The notes: generated by a model from the sequence alone, not told the origin. A stretch of 64,000 bases of DNA from Straminergon stramineum (GCA_963920665.1 OY987269.1:7566501-7630500), one strand, 5' to 3'; positions 47,801-58,535 are shown, numbered from the stretch's first letter. A program made the numbers and translations.

Positions 47801-49220
47801 TCTCGATGGTTGGCATGGGTATAAAAACTCCAAGACAAACCCTCTGTAGTATCTCGAGCAATGAAAGGGCTTATGAAATTTGCAATGAAGTCGAATGAAG
47901 AATACAATGCTATGAAGACCTCTTTGGGTCGGTTTAAGAAGGTGTTTGATGAACATCCAAGGGGTTCCACTGAAATTACATGTTGGGGAGACATGGATGA
48001 CATGTTTGAGTGGTTGAACCATACAAAGAAGGAGGATGTTCCACACATCAATTGGGCCTTGGAAGTAGAAGAAGGGTGGGCCCCTTACAACATGCTTTTA
48101 GCACACATCAAGGAGAAAGAGAAGACAGTAGTGCATGCTTGCAATCTGGCCCCGGGAATCTTGAACGATCATTGTAGCCTTTGCCAAGGTCCTTTTGGCC
48201 TTGAAGGAGCCCTAATCATGTGCCAATGTCACCACACTTTTCATGTCACATGCATCATGAAAGCATTACTTGTTCGTTTGGTTTGTACAGAGTGTCGTTC
48301 TCCTTTGAGCCCTTGGTTCTACAAAATGCTTGGCATTTTGGAAGATATGCCCCCCGGCCACAAATACAATCGATGGACCCTTCCACTTAACCAAGGGCCA
48401 TACCACTTCCAAAATTTCTCACATTGGGGGTGACCTCTCACATGGGATTCAATTGAACACATACATGGATTATATGAGGAGTTTGAGGAGCCCATGGATC
48501 CCTTCATGTGGATGACCCTCAACAAAGAGGTAGAGTTGCAGGCCCAAAGTATTGAAGATGGCGAGGCTCACAAATTGTTTTGTCGCAACATAGGGGGGTA
48601 TTGGAGTATGCAATACAAGAAGTTTTTTCGGTTTCCCAAAAAAGATGTGCAAAAAGGGCCAAACAACACTTGGGTAGAAGTGGAGCATGCTCAAGAATTC
48701 AAGGAACAATATGGGGCCTACAATCACACTTTGATTGGCAAGCCCTTTTCATGTCAAAGTTGGAAGAAGCTGCCAAAGTTCATGCTCTTGTCGAAATAGA
48801 TGGGGAAACAAGTATGAGGCATTCATTTGTGGAGGTGGCATGAGCATTTGACAAGAGGATAGGCGACATCATAGCTCACTGGAGGGGTTTCCTATTGGGC
48901 GGTTCTCAACTGAGCTTATTGTCTATTGAAGTTGATGACGAATAGGTCAATTTGATGGTAAATCAAGTGGATGCTGTGTTGAGAACCTTGAGGGCAGAGG
49001 AAGTAGATTTGTCTCCCAAACGAACCTTGAAATGGAAGAGGGAGGATGACAATGACGATGACCACTCTTTGAAAACCAAACAACTATTTTCAGAGGTTGA
49101 CATGGAGGCTAGAGCTGAAGGAGGTGTTGTTCGTAGTTCTGGGTGAAATGTTCGACAAATGAGTGCAAGACTTATGGCTAAGGAGGGGCCATCTCACGAT
49201 GTAGGAGAGGGTAGCGGTAG
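44819..49220 (+). pseudogene. Cys/His-domain plus RING-H2 gene, decayed and split by a CACTA element
   Basis: A single frame runs from ATG 44819. It has a Lys/Gly-rich start, then the domain shared with the gene at 40.5-41.6 kb (TCKKYVKMYHIDKLW, NKHFVHRSEE, a NYSIASMVYAKLILNRKVDW block; 44990-45235). After removal of the 45611-46630 insertion it continues as VANK|ETLVEEHGSPF into a Ser/Pro-rich linker and coiled coil. A RING-H2 finger follows at 48173-48295, with spacing C-x2-C-x14-C-x-H-x2-H-x2-C-x10-C-x2-C. A basic C-terminus follows (SPKRTLKWKREDDNDDD). Stops: TAG 44915, TAG 47363, TAA 47822, TGA 48431, TGA 48841, TAG 48943 and TGA 49144, plus a one-base frame change near 48735-48760. RING-H2 proteins are usually E3 ubiquitin ligases; here that is family knowledge only. 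The final TAG is at 49218. Confidence 0.7.
45611..46630. mobile_element. CACTA-type non-autonomous element, 1,020 bp
   Basis: The left end is CACTAGAAGAAAACCGTATT and the right end TTTTCTTCTAGTG, flanked by identical AAA triplets (45608-45610 and 46631-46633). The ends are inverted for about 16 bases with one mismatch. The interior is full of the subterminal word TGCAACTA/TAGTTGCA (45.65-46.15 kb and 46.49-46.61 kb) and lacks a transposase ORF. It interrupts the Cys/His-RING gene between Lys and Glu codons, and removing it with one AAA restores the frame. The apparent ORF start at 46484 lies within the element. Confidence 0.92.
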
Positions 49221-49229
49221 TTAAATGTA

Positions 49230-50660
49230 AGAGAGGCTTCCCTTTATCTATTATATCTATTGGTATAGAAGTATACGGAATGTTGTTAGGATGTTATAAC
49301 TTATAAGGGTTGAATACTAGTAATTCGTTGTACTCATGATGTTTTTTGATTTGTTTTGAAATTATAAATATATGAATATCTATATCTATATCTTTGGATT
49401 TACCATTTGGTTTTCTTTCTTTTTAATTCATGCTATTATGAAGTATTCCTTTTTGTGAAGTATGTTTTTTTCATTCTCATCTTCCAATTATAAATTATAA
49501 GACACTTTGACTAAACCTTTTGTCTCTAAAATCTCATGCTTCCATCCCTAAATCCATATTTTTTCTCACATCTCCTAAATGCGTTGTACCTCGTCCTGTC
49601 ATACGCGCAATGGAGCATAAGTACCATTACAACACCAAAACGTCGTAAAATGACTCAAAATATTGTCCCAGGGGATTCTAGACTATTGCTGCAAGTCAAG
49701 ATTATCTATATTACCGACTTAAGCACTCTTTTCACTTCCATTCTCTCTTCTGAATCACTACCTTTCTAGAATCCAGATCCGTCTCTTCTCACACACACAC
49801 ATATTTTTGGTGCCTCTGTTTTACCCTCAGAGGGTCCGCCTTTGATCTTGTAGAGGGGTAGGGACTCACCACTTGTATTCCTCACACTCTCTTCTCTCTC
49901 TAAACTACACGAAACACACTTAGACCAAATGTTGCACTAGATTAGACCAAGAAACACTCTCACAACTTCCCGGATGGCCAATCCGGAAGGTAGGTCACTT
50001 AGAGCCGTAGCAAGTCCTTTCCACTACAACGACAAATCAACAGAAACTGGAACTGATGGGGGATTGTTAGTCATTCACTAGACTGATCCTAGGATTTGGC
50101 AGACCTTTCAGAGAGTAGGATGGGGATTTTTCCGTTGGCGGTTGCTTATCTCTGCACAGAACCCTCCCAGGTATTCTGGACTTGCACCCACGCCACTCCT
50201 TGCCGGACTTCCGTTCGAGTGTTTTAAAGGTACTACGCACAAGATTGTATTCACAAGCCTAAACTACGTCACAAACGTTCTCTCCCAACTCAGATCCAGT
50301 CACCTCAAATCCGGATTCCTCCTTTCTTCTTCCTCTCTCTTACACTTCAACGCTCTCACAAGCAAACATAGAAAAACTAGATATACGACAGATCAATTTC
50401 TGATTGTCCACTTGGTGGCTCAGATTAAAGAAAGGATGACAAGATACCAACTGTAAGGACTAGGATGGAATGAGAGGGCAACAAACTTCATACTCCATTG
50501 AAACCCAAAAAACTCAAAGTCTAAAAAAGCCACCCAAAAATCCAAGCGACCAATCACAGACCTCCCGAGAAACCTGGAAAGTCAAATCCTAAAAATACGG
50601 AACCCGGGCCCACGCTTGGAAACCTGGTTTAGATTCAAAATTCAAATCCTAACTAACTGA
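49230..50660. other. Intergenic; GC content and CCGG words rise after about 49.75 kb
   Basis: From 49.75 kb the sequence gains CpG-containing words (TCCGGA, CCGG) shared with the following ORF region, so the same element probably starts here. A (CA)6 run lies near 49790. No motif-bearing ORF was seen. Confidence 0.35.
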
Positions 50661-50667
50661 ACCCTTT

Positions 50668-52854
50668 CTACTTCGCCTTTCGTGCCTTCTTCTGATTGCT
50701 CCCGCCTTGACTTGATGGAGCTTGGATGGATGCTCTCGAAGTTGCTTTTGGAGTCGCCTTCACCGGAGTCATCCTCAATTCTTCTCGGATTTGGATCTTG
50801 TGGATCTCCGGAGGTAAGTCTTCCTCTTCCATATCCTCCTCCTCTTCTTCCTCTTTCGATCCGGTTTGGTATTCCTTTTCTTCAGATTTCTCAATCTGAG
50901 TGATCCCCCTCTTGTCTTCTTCTTCTCCTGGAGACGTCTCATCCAACACAATGGTTGTTTTCTCCTCCTTGGGTTGAGGCTGTTGAATATACTCGAAGCT
51001 TTCCGAGTGAGTCCAGGCTGGATTCTTCAGTCCTCTTATCCAGTCCACCAGATCACTTTAGATAAGCAATTTAGGTGTCTGAAGAGTTTTCTTCTCAAGA
51101 AGACGAATTGTCGGAATCGATGGCGAGACAGTAACTTCCGGTGGTGCCAACTCTTGTGCTACGTCTGGCTGCTTGGCCGGCTCTTGAAATGTCTTCACGC
51201 TCCCCCAGATGGTCTTTTCTAGTTGAGTTGAGAAGGGCTCCATTGAATGCCAGAGAGTCTCCCTAAGAACTTCCGGTCTTGGCGGAAGTGGCAGTAATGT
51301 CGTTAACTTCATCGAAGTTTCCGTATCAAAGTGGATTTCCGGAAAGTGGGAAAAATCCATAACCCAGTCCGGATCAATCCACCCTAAGAGTTGGCGCATC
51401 TCCTTCAATACGGCCTCCATCTATGATGAGAAATCGACTAGGATCAGGACTACTTTGGATCCAATCAGATGTCCTTCCTCGATAAGCTAGTTCTAGACAA
51501 GGGAGGCTTTAATGATGAGCTTCACGGGTCTATCCACCAGACTGGATAGTTTCTTGATGAGCTATAGAGCTTCTTTCTCCCTTTGCTTTACTGCGACTAA
51601 TTCTCCCTCTACCCAATTCAACATGGATTGGAGGTCAATCTTCTCCTTCTCCAAATTCTCAATCTGCTTCTCTTTCCGTCCCAACTCTTCCGAATTCGGA
51701 AGTTTCTTCATTATGTTGAGTATCTCTTCTAGCTCGACCTTCAACTCCTTGCTGATTCTCTTAAGAAGATCTACCAAGTTCTCATGGTACTCATGTGCCT
51801 ACAACACCCAGTTGAATCTGGTCTTGAAGAATCCGGAAATTTCTTCCTCTAGCTCCTTCAGAACCTTCTCTAGAATAGGGACATTCCCTCGTGACGTCGG
51901 ATCGGTAGATTTCCTTTGTCTCTGATCTATGAGCTACTCCTCCTTTTTCGGATCTTCTTCTTCATCAAATGCCGATTGCTCCATCTCCACTTCGTTCGTG
52001 AGGCCATAATGGAGGATTGTGGATCCGATGTTGTATTCTACCATCTTTGCATTACTCAAAAGTTCTGCATAGTGGTAGAAGTGGAACAGGTAAGGACCAA
52101 TTGGGCTGGTCTTAGCCTTTCCTACATGGGCGGTAAATTTGGAGACCACTGCTCCAATGACTCTCCCCTAGTTGACTGGTCTACCCTCCATTGTCCAAAA
52201 GATGGTGTTGACTACCGTAACCGTAACCCGGGTAGGCTTTTCCATATACAAGATCGGGATAAGGAACTCTAAGACCTGCTTCTACCTTCCATCTAGATAG
52301 TCACTAATGGCATACCCTTCCTTAGAATGGGCTGCATTCTTAAATTTCCCCACTGCGAACTTATCTGTTTAGAAGGCTAATCTGGATTCCTTCCTAGGGA
52401 ATTTGTATACCTTTGCCCAAACTTCATCCGTCCAGATTTCGGGTTGCCCCCTTACCATCAACTCATACTGATTTGGAGCTCGTACAATGAGCTCTTGAAT
52501 CATCCGGTCATTCATCACAGTCCATGGCCTAAGGAACAAGCTGACACACCCTATCGTGCTCAAATTGTCTTCTAACTACACCGGTCACTCTGCCTTTCCG
52601 GAATGATCAGACAGACCATCCGTGCAATAACTAAAGGCTTATAGATATCTCCTTCCACCATCGAGAACCGGAACTAGGTTCGGATTTGGTGGAGAAAGAT
52701 AGTCCTCAACTCCTAAAATGATCACTAATTCACCACTCTTTCACTCAACTATATGAGCGCAAACTGCTACAGAAGAAAGAGGGAAGAGAAATGGAAGTGT
52801 CGGGGGTTAAGAACCCGTCATTCTATCGATTGTTCCTAGTAGCAGTTTTACCAT
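50668..52854 (-). pseudogene. Long coiled-coil ORF of an unknown element, 15 in-frame stops
   Basis: From ATG 52854 one minus-strand frame stays protein-like for about 725 codons. The N-terminal block carries VEDYLSPPNPNLVPVLDGG, RAPNQYELMVRGQPEIW, AHSKEGYAISDYLDG, VLEFLIPILYMEKPTRVTVT and IGPYLFHFYHYAELL. A Glu/Lys coiled coil follows (LVDLLKRISKELKVELEE, about 51780-51565). The C-terminus is acidic then basic (EEEEDMEEEDLPPE, NQKKARKAK). Fifteen internal stops: nine TAG, four TAA and two TGA (listed under findings). CpG words such as CCGG are kept throughout, so this is not plain CpG decay. No enzyme motif is recognised; the layout resembles a gag-like or structural ORF of a retroelement, which I cannot confirm. 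TAG 50668 is taken as the end, but further stops follow. Confidence 0.55.
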
Positions 52855-53089
52855 AACGGTCCCCTAGATTCCTAGACCGGAACTCTAGGCTATAGACTAT
52901 CGCTATTCGGGTTTCCAGAATCCAGTTTCTTCTTGGATCTTTTTATGGAACACCTGGATCCTTTTATAGAACACCTGGATCATCTTCTCAGCCTTAATGC
53001 AATGTTTAGGCTAAGCGGATTCTAATTCTATTTGCTTAGTGAAAATTTTGAAAAATTCTATATTATAATAGATTTATTTTATACTAACT

Positions 53090-53380
53090 TGGTAGATTCC
53101 AAGTTTCCGTCTCGTGACATGCCCGTCTGCTTCAACTACTCTGTTCGCCCATCCCTAGAGTCGCCCGTCCGCACTTAAACCGTCCACAGAGTCGGCCATC
53201 CCCATAGTCGGCCGTTTGCACTTAAACCGTCCGCATAGTCGGCCGTCTGCCCGACCACATTTACCCATGGTAAGTTTGCGAACAAGGTTTTTAATCCACT
53301 AGAGTTACAACATCCGCCAAGTTCAGACGTCCAATTTTTGGACGTGATTTTGGCCAGGATACTCACTTTTGTCAACCCTG
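53090..53380 (-). repeat. GC-rich GTCCGCC-word repeat, copy 6
   Basis: CGCCCGTCCGCAC, AACCGTCCGCATAGTCGGCC and AACCGTCCACAGAGTCGGCC form near-tandem units of about 30-35 bases (53160-53250). GAACAAGGTTTTTAATCC and GGACGTGATTTTGGCCAGG then lead to the TTAA-type end at 53385. It lies about 250 bases 5' of the coiled-coil ORF. Confidence 0.7.
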
Positions 53381-53384
53381 GGTA

Positions 53385-53507
53385 TGAAAGCTACTCTTCG
53401 GACATGTGTTTTGTGAAAATTTCAAAGAAAAAAAAGAAAAATTCCATTCATATGGAGTTGCTCCAAATTGCTATGTTGCCAAAAAATGCTGTTGGGTCCT
53501 TTAGGGG
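53385..53507 (-). mobile_element. TTAA-type element F, terminal fragment (C family)
   Basis: CTACTCTTCGGACATGTGTT through AAATTCCATTCAT-type sequence matches the inverse of the left end of element C, finishing CCTTTAGGGG and TTAA at 53508-53511. It contains exactly the part of the element that copy E (33152-33968) lacks, and like E it is joined to a GC-rich GTCCGCC segment. Confidence 0.7.
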
Positions 53508-53519
53508 TTAAAATTCTCA

Positions 53520-54500
53520 AGTGGTATCAATCTATGTTGATTAGGCATGCCATTTATGTCCTACATTAGTAGGAACCTGGATGAAAAGTTGCTTATGCTG
53601 CATTGCTTGCCCTGTTGGCACTGACATGAAGGCAACGTAGTAGCTACATGGGGACCTTCCATGACCTTGGAAGATGTCTATAAGATGTCCTCCCAAATCT
53701 TCTTGAAATGAGACCATGTTTTTTGTGAATTTCCACATTTTGGGGCTTGTTCATAATAACACATTTTTGAAACATCCACGTAGATAAGGATGATGTCTAA
53801 AAAAGCTTCGTATCTTGTTAGAAACCTATCACCAAAAAATATGGGTTTTTTCTAGTGTACATTTCTAACAATCAAGAACTTCACTTGGTGCCAAATTTGC
53901 CATTGATTGGGTTCAAGCAAAACTCTTGAATTTGTCAATTGACTAGTTCAAACAAAATCTCTTGAATTTGTTAATTGACTAGTTCAAACAATAAATAGTG
54001 CAATTGTAGCCAATTGAGAAGGCAAATTGAAGCAAATTGAAGAGACAAATTGAAGCACAATCAAAGCAAAAAATGGGAGGCAAATTCGAGCAATTACCAA
54101 AAGAGTTTTCAACCTCAAATCAATCAATGGAGAAGGAGGTGTAAAAGAATTCTAAAACCAAATATGTTAAAGGAAAATTGGAAAATTGGAAGCTTCACTT
54201 GTTCAAAATGTTGACGGCAATGTGCCGAAAAAGAACACAAGTTTAAGACACGATGAAGAAATTGAAGGATGGAGGCGACAAAGAGAATTTTATCCTCTGA
54301 ATTCTATCTTCTGAAACAAGTTTGTAATCACCTCCCCAATGTGATCCTAAACTTGTTTGCTACAAGTCCCACTTTGTGGATAATTCTCGCGGGAGTCCTT
54401 AGTGATGTGGACTTTTAGCAAAGCAGCCATCTCTCAAGTGTGAAAGCCCCAACGGACAAAACTTACCCATTCACCCAAAAAATTGGAAAAAGTTTTCGTC
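53520..54500. other. Intergenic upstream of EF-1alpha
   Basis: No gene. 53.90-54.08 kb holds short CAAATTGAAG reiterations. An orphan CACTA-type right end (TTTTTTCTAGTG) finishes at 53857 with no partner found. Confidence 0.45.
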
Positions 54501-54761
54501 CATTGTGAAAGGAAGATCTGGGGTACAAGAAGAAAATAAGAAAAACTGAAAACTGCACTGATAACGGGTACCGGTGCACTAATACCCTGCCCCTGTATCT
54601 GGCCCGTGCATCGGTACTTGTGCAGCCGCCCTAGCTGGAACACAGGCTTTCTATCACGGACATACCGTGCGGAAACCACGCGCGATACTAGGTGATGTCC
54701 GTCCGATTTTGTTGCCCAATCGATGGCTCCAGAACAAGAGAGGAGCCTTGGACTACAAGTG

Positions 54762-54767
54762 TATATA
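54762..54767 (+). promoter_or_regulatory. Probable TATA box of the EF-1alpha gene
   Basis: TATATA within AAGTGTATATACTGTG lies about 120 bases 5' of the first splice donor, with a non-repetitive GC-richer region (54.55-54.89 kb) around it. Transcription would begin near 54795, giving a short untranslated first exon. Position and composition only; no start-site evidence. Confidence 0.5.
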
Positions 54768-54887
54768 CTGTGTCCTGTTCACAGCCATTTCAGTCTGACT
54801 CGTTAGGTTTTCCTGGTATCTGCGCTCGAATTTGCGGGCTTCGCCGGCCTGCTCATCGTTGCCTTCCTGCTGCTCTCCTGCTTCACG

Positions 54888-55282
54888 GTGAGTTTTTCGA
54901 ATTTTAATCTTTCGCGAATTCGTTGTCCTTTGTGAATTTTTCTGCTTCTTGCTCTGGTCGTTTTTGTGAAACCCTCGGATTTGTGATAATCTCTCCAATC
55001 CACTACTCTTCCGCTTGCTTCGCTTGGTTTGTAGTTTCGGAGGAGGTGCAACTCTTTCTTGTGTTTTTTCGTTTGGTTTGTACAGTTTATAGTATGCTGG
55101 TACTGTTTTTGCATTCCTTTGTGGTTTAAACCCCGAGCTCTGCAACTTTTGATGTGCTTGTCTGGATCCCTATCGGGAGTCTAGGTTTGTTAGTCCCCGA
55201 CGATTCTAACCCTAAGGATTCATTTAGGTTACTGCAAATAAATTTCTTCAATACTTGTGATTCGAATTTTTTGTGTTCACAG
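54888..55282 (+). other. EF-1alpha 5' UTR intron
   Basis: A donor CTTCACG/GTGAGTTTTT at 54888 and an acceptor TGTGTTCACAG ending at 55282 enclose a T-rich intron of 395 bases, ten bases before the ATG. A leader intron at this place is characteristic of plant EF-1alpha genes and usually raises expression (family knowledge). Confidence 0.85.
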
Positions 55283-55292
55283 ATTATCCAAG

Positions 55293-56914
55293 ATGGGTAA
55301 GGAGAAGGTCCATATCAACATCGTGGTCATCGGCCATGTCGACTCCGGCAAGTCGACCACCACGGGCCACCTTATCTACAAGTTGGGCGGCATCGACAAG
55401 CGTGTGATCGAGCGCTTCGAGAAGGAGGCGGCGGAGATGAACAAGCGTTCTTTCAAGTACGCGTGGGTGCTGGACAAGCTGAAGGCGGAGCGCGAGCGCG
55501 GTATCACGATCGATATCGCTCTGTGGAAGTTCGAGACGAACAAGTACTACTGCACCGTGATCGACGCTCCGGGTCATCGCGATTTCATCAAGAACATGAT
55601 CACGGGTACTTCTCAGGCGGATTGCGCGGTTCTGATCATCGACTCGACGACTGGAGGTTTCGAGGCCGGTATTTCCAAGGATGGTCAGACCCGCGAGCAC
55701 GCTTTGTTGGCGTTCACTTTGGGAGTGCGGCAGATGATCTGTTGCTGCAACAAGGTGAGCATTTTGTTTTTTCTGTCTGTTTTTTCTCTTGAGTTGGTCG
55801 TGATATTTTTCAGCGTTGGGAACGGACTGTTGTGGAGTGGATAGGTTGTAGTGGTCGTGAGTTGAGCGCGAATTGGATTTGTGCCGTTTCCTGTTTGTTC
55901 GTTTATTTGCGTGCGTGGATTTGTGCGGTGTTCGTTGGGATTCCGGATTTCGGTTTGTGCTGAATTGGCTGGCCAATGGCATTTGAATTGTTCGATCTGA
56001 CGTTTCGATTGTTGAATTGTTTTTTATTTCAGATGGACGCGACGACTCCGAAGTACAGCAAGGCTCGTTTCGAGGAGATCACGAAGGAGGTGTCTTCTTA
56101 CCTGAAGAAGGTGGGTTACAATCCGGACAAGATTCCTTTCGTTCCGATTTCGGGTTTCGAGGGCGACAACATGATCGAGAGGTCGAGCAACCTGGACTGG
56201 TACAAGGGTCCTACTCTGTTGGAGGCTCTGGACAACGTGTCCGAGCCGAAGCGTCCTTCGGACAAGCCCCTGCGTCTTCCCCTTCAGGATGTTTACAAGA
56301 TCGGCGGCATTGGCACTGTGCCCGTGGGTCGTGTGGAGACTGGCGTGATCAAGCCTGGTATGTTGGTGTGCTTCGCGCCTACGGGTCTGACGACTGAGGT
56401 GAAGTCTGTTGAGATGCACCACGAGTCTATGTTGGAGGCCCACCCTGGCGACAACGTGGGTTTCAACGTGAAGAACGTGGCTGTGAAGGACCTGAAGCGT
56501 GGTTTCGTGGCTTCTGATTCGAAGAACGACCCCGCGAAGGAGGCCGCGAACTTCACTGCTCAGGTGATCATCATGAACCACCCCGGTCAGATCGGGAACG
56601 GTTACGCTCCTGTGCTGGATTGCCACACTTCTCACATCGCGGTGAAGTTCGCCGAGATTTTGACGAAGGTGGACCGTCGTTCTGGTAAGGAGTTGGAGAA
56701 GGAGCCTAAGTTTTTGAAGAACGGCGACGCCGGTTTCGTGAAGATGATTCCTACTAAGCCTATGACCGTTGAGACTTTCGCTGAGTACCCTCCTCTGGGT
56801 CGTTTTGCTGTGCGCGACATGCGTCAGACCGTGGCCGTGGGCGTGATCAAGAGTGTGGAGAAGAAGGAGGCTACTGGCGCTAAGATCACCAAGGCTGCTG
56901 CGAAGAAGAAGTGA
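55293..56914 (+). CDS. EF1A: Translation elongation factor 1-alpha (EF-1alpha)
   Basis: This GTPase delivers aminoacyl-tRNA to the ribosomal A site in the cytosol. Exons 55293-55754 and 56033-56914 join to 447 residues, the normal family length. Visible motifs: G1 GHVDSGKST near residue 14, G2 region [13 protein letters not shown] near 70, G3 DAPGHRDF near 91 and G4 NKMD across the splice junction. The EF-Tu-like domains II and III are complete, ending [10 protein letters not shown]. The coding intron (55755-56032, GTGAGC...TTTCAG) falls right after CCCNK, the standard plant position. Codons are rich in G/C at third positions and all glutamines use CAG. The stop is TGA. This is the only clearly intact host gene in the window. 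The large antisense ORFs (55284-55982, 56024-56929) are shadows. Confidence 0.99.
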
Positions 56915-57570
56915 ATAGTGCGGGAGCATTCTTTAGAGGCTCAGTTTATTGAGTGGGCTGCAGTTTCTAGGTGTGCTCTGTGTTGGTTCACTTCGTTTTG
57001 TGTTTTATCGGTTTACCTGTTGCAGGCTCAGCAGAGGCAGACTTGGGTGCTTGACCGCAGATGGCAGGGCACGTGTTATCCCTGTCTTTGAATTTTCGCG
57101 TGTCTCTAATAATATTTCAGTCATTTTTGCTGGTTTCTGGCAAGCTGCGGAGTGTGGATTTTGCTTTCTATCTCTATTGGCGGTATCGTGGTTGGTTGTT
57201 TTTTTGAATGTGTGTTGTCTCACTGATTGGATTTTTTTGTGATTTTGAGTATGCTGGTTTAGTTTTCAGTTTCTTGAGTTTGTGTTGTGATGTGATTTGA
57301 GGCTGCATGTTTTTTGCATTTCTTGGTGTGGAGACAGGATCGGACTCTCTGCTATGTTATGCCTGATGACCATGATTCATTGAGTGCTGATGAACATCTA
57401 TTTTCCTGTCAATTCTGTCCTCATGATATCTGTAGTCGCGCGGTTTGCCAATTGCGTTGTTGCTTTCCCATTTGTGGATGTTGCGCGTGGTCAGGTTTAG
57501 GCTGTTGTCCAGCTGTAGAGCTGTTGTATTTCTCGATTTGTCGGCCTGGTTATGAGAGATAAGACAGTTG
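56915..57570 (+). other. EF-1alpha 3' UTR and downstream single-copy sequence
   Basis: The sequence stays T/G-rich and non-repetitive after the stop. No canonical AATAAA was noticed, so the poly(A) site is not placed. Small ORFs here have no motif. Confidence 0.5.
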
Positions 57571-57574
57571 CATT

Positions 57575-58530
57575 TGTGAACATAGAGCAGACTGTACGGG
57601 TATCTTCACATTTTCTTAGTCCAAGAACCTGTGGGAAGGCTGTGAGTGTTTTTCCACTATTATTATAACGAATTTTGGCAATGAACTCAATGACAAGAAT
57701 GTTCACTGAGACCCAGCTGTGCTCCAACAGGGGTACAACAGAGGTTTGGTATTGGCCAGAGGCGTACAGTATGCCAGCGTTTGCCATGCAAACCCATCAT
57801 AGTTGGTATGTTAACACGTGGAACATGTGGAATACTTTTTGCACATGGGCACTTGAGGTGGGTACACTGTAAATCGTCAAGATTTGGGCTGTGGATAATT
57901 TGAAGGTGAAGTAAGGTAGGAGGCTTTTGAAGTGTCCGGGCTCTAATTGCAAATCCTATTAGGAATGAATGACAGATTGTTTGCAATATCTGTTACTGTC
58001 AATGATGAGTTAGGTAGGCTTAAATGTACACTTCAAGAGCCTCCTACCTTACTTAGTAATGAAAACAAGAAGGCAAAGAGATATGTAAAAAATGAAGAAT
58101 TGGACAATCAATTTTTTGTTTCTGACAAATATGAGATTACAATAGGGGTACAAAGTTTTTGGAAGTAGAGTGCTTAAAGGAGTGCATACTAGGCAACCTT
58201 TAAAGTGAGTGGTTGCATTCAAGAGTTTCCCCTCCCGAGGTGTCAGAAGTAAAAGAAATGAAGTTGAAAATATATTCTTAATGCTCCAAAAAAAGATGCA
58301 ATCTCATTAACCATCTAGATATGGAAAGGCTTGTTCAAATAAATATGCAAGCTAGTTAATCAATTAAAAATGGGAAGGTATATCAGAGATTTAAAGTATT
58401 TGTTTATGTGAGCTTTGAAGCTTGGTACATGTGCCAAAAGTTCAATGCTTCTTTAAAGAATTGCCCACAATAATCCTTGATAACTTTGAATATGTGTTTA
58501 AGCCATTTGGAGGCTTATTTTAGGTTGTGC
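57575..58530. other. Intergenic, no supported gene
   Basis: Nothing recognisable apart from an inverted pair of about 20 bases (GTAAGGTAGGAGGCTTTTGA near 57911 and AGAGCCTCCTACCTTACTTA near 58036). Confidence 0.45.
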
Positions 58531-58535
58531 TTTAA

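Noticed and set aside
14514..52854. A nuclear code in which TAA/TAG mean glutamine, as in some ulvophyte algae
   Set aside because: Many in-frame stops are TAG/TAA, but several decayed ORFs also contain TGA stops and a frameshift. EF-1alpha is of land-plant type and uses only CAG for glutamine. Mutational decay is simpler.
55284..56929. Long antisense ORFs over EF-1alpha (up to 301 codons)
   Set aside because: They mirror the GC-rich third positions of the real gene, have Arg/His/Leu-rich composition and no motif.
57675..58168. Small ORFs downstream of EF-1alpha
   Set aside because: No motif, no codon bias like the neighbouring gene, and overlapping on both strands.
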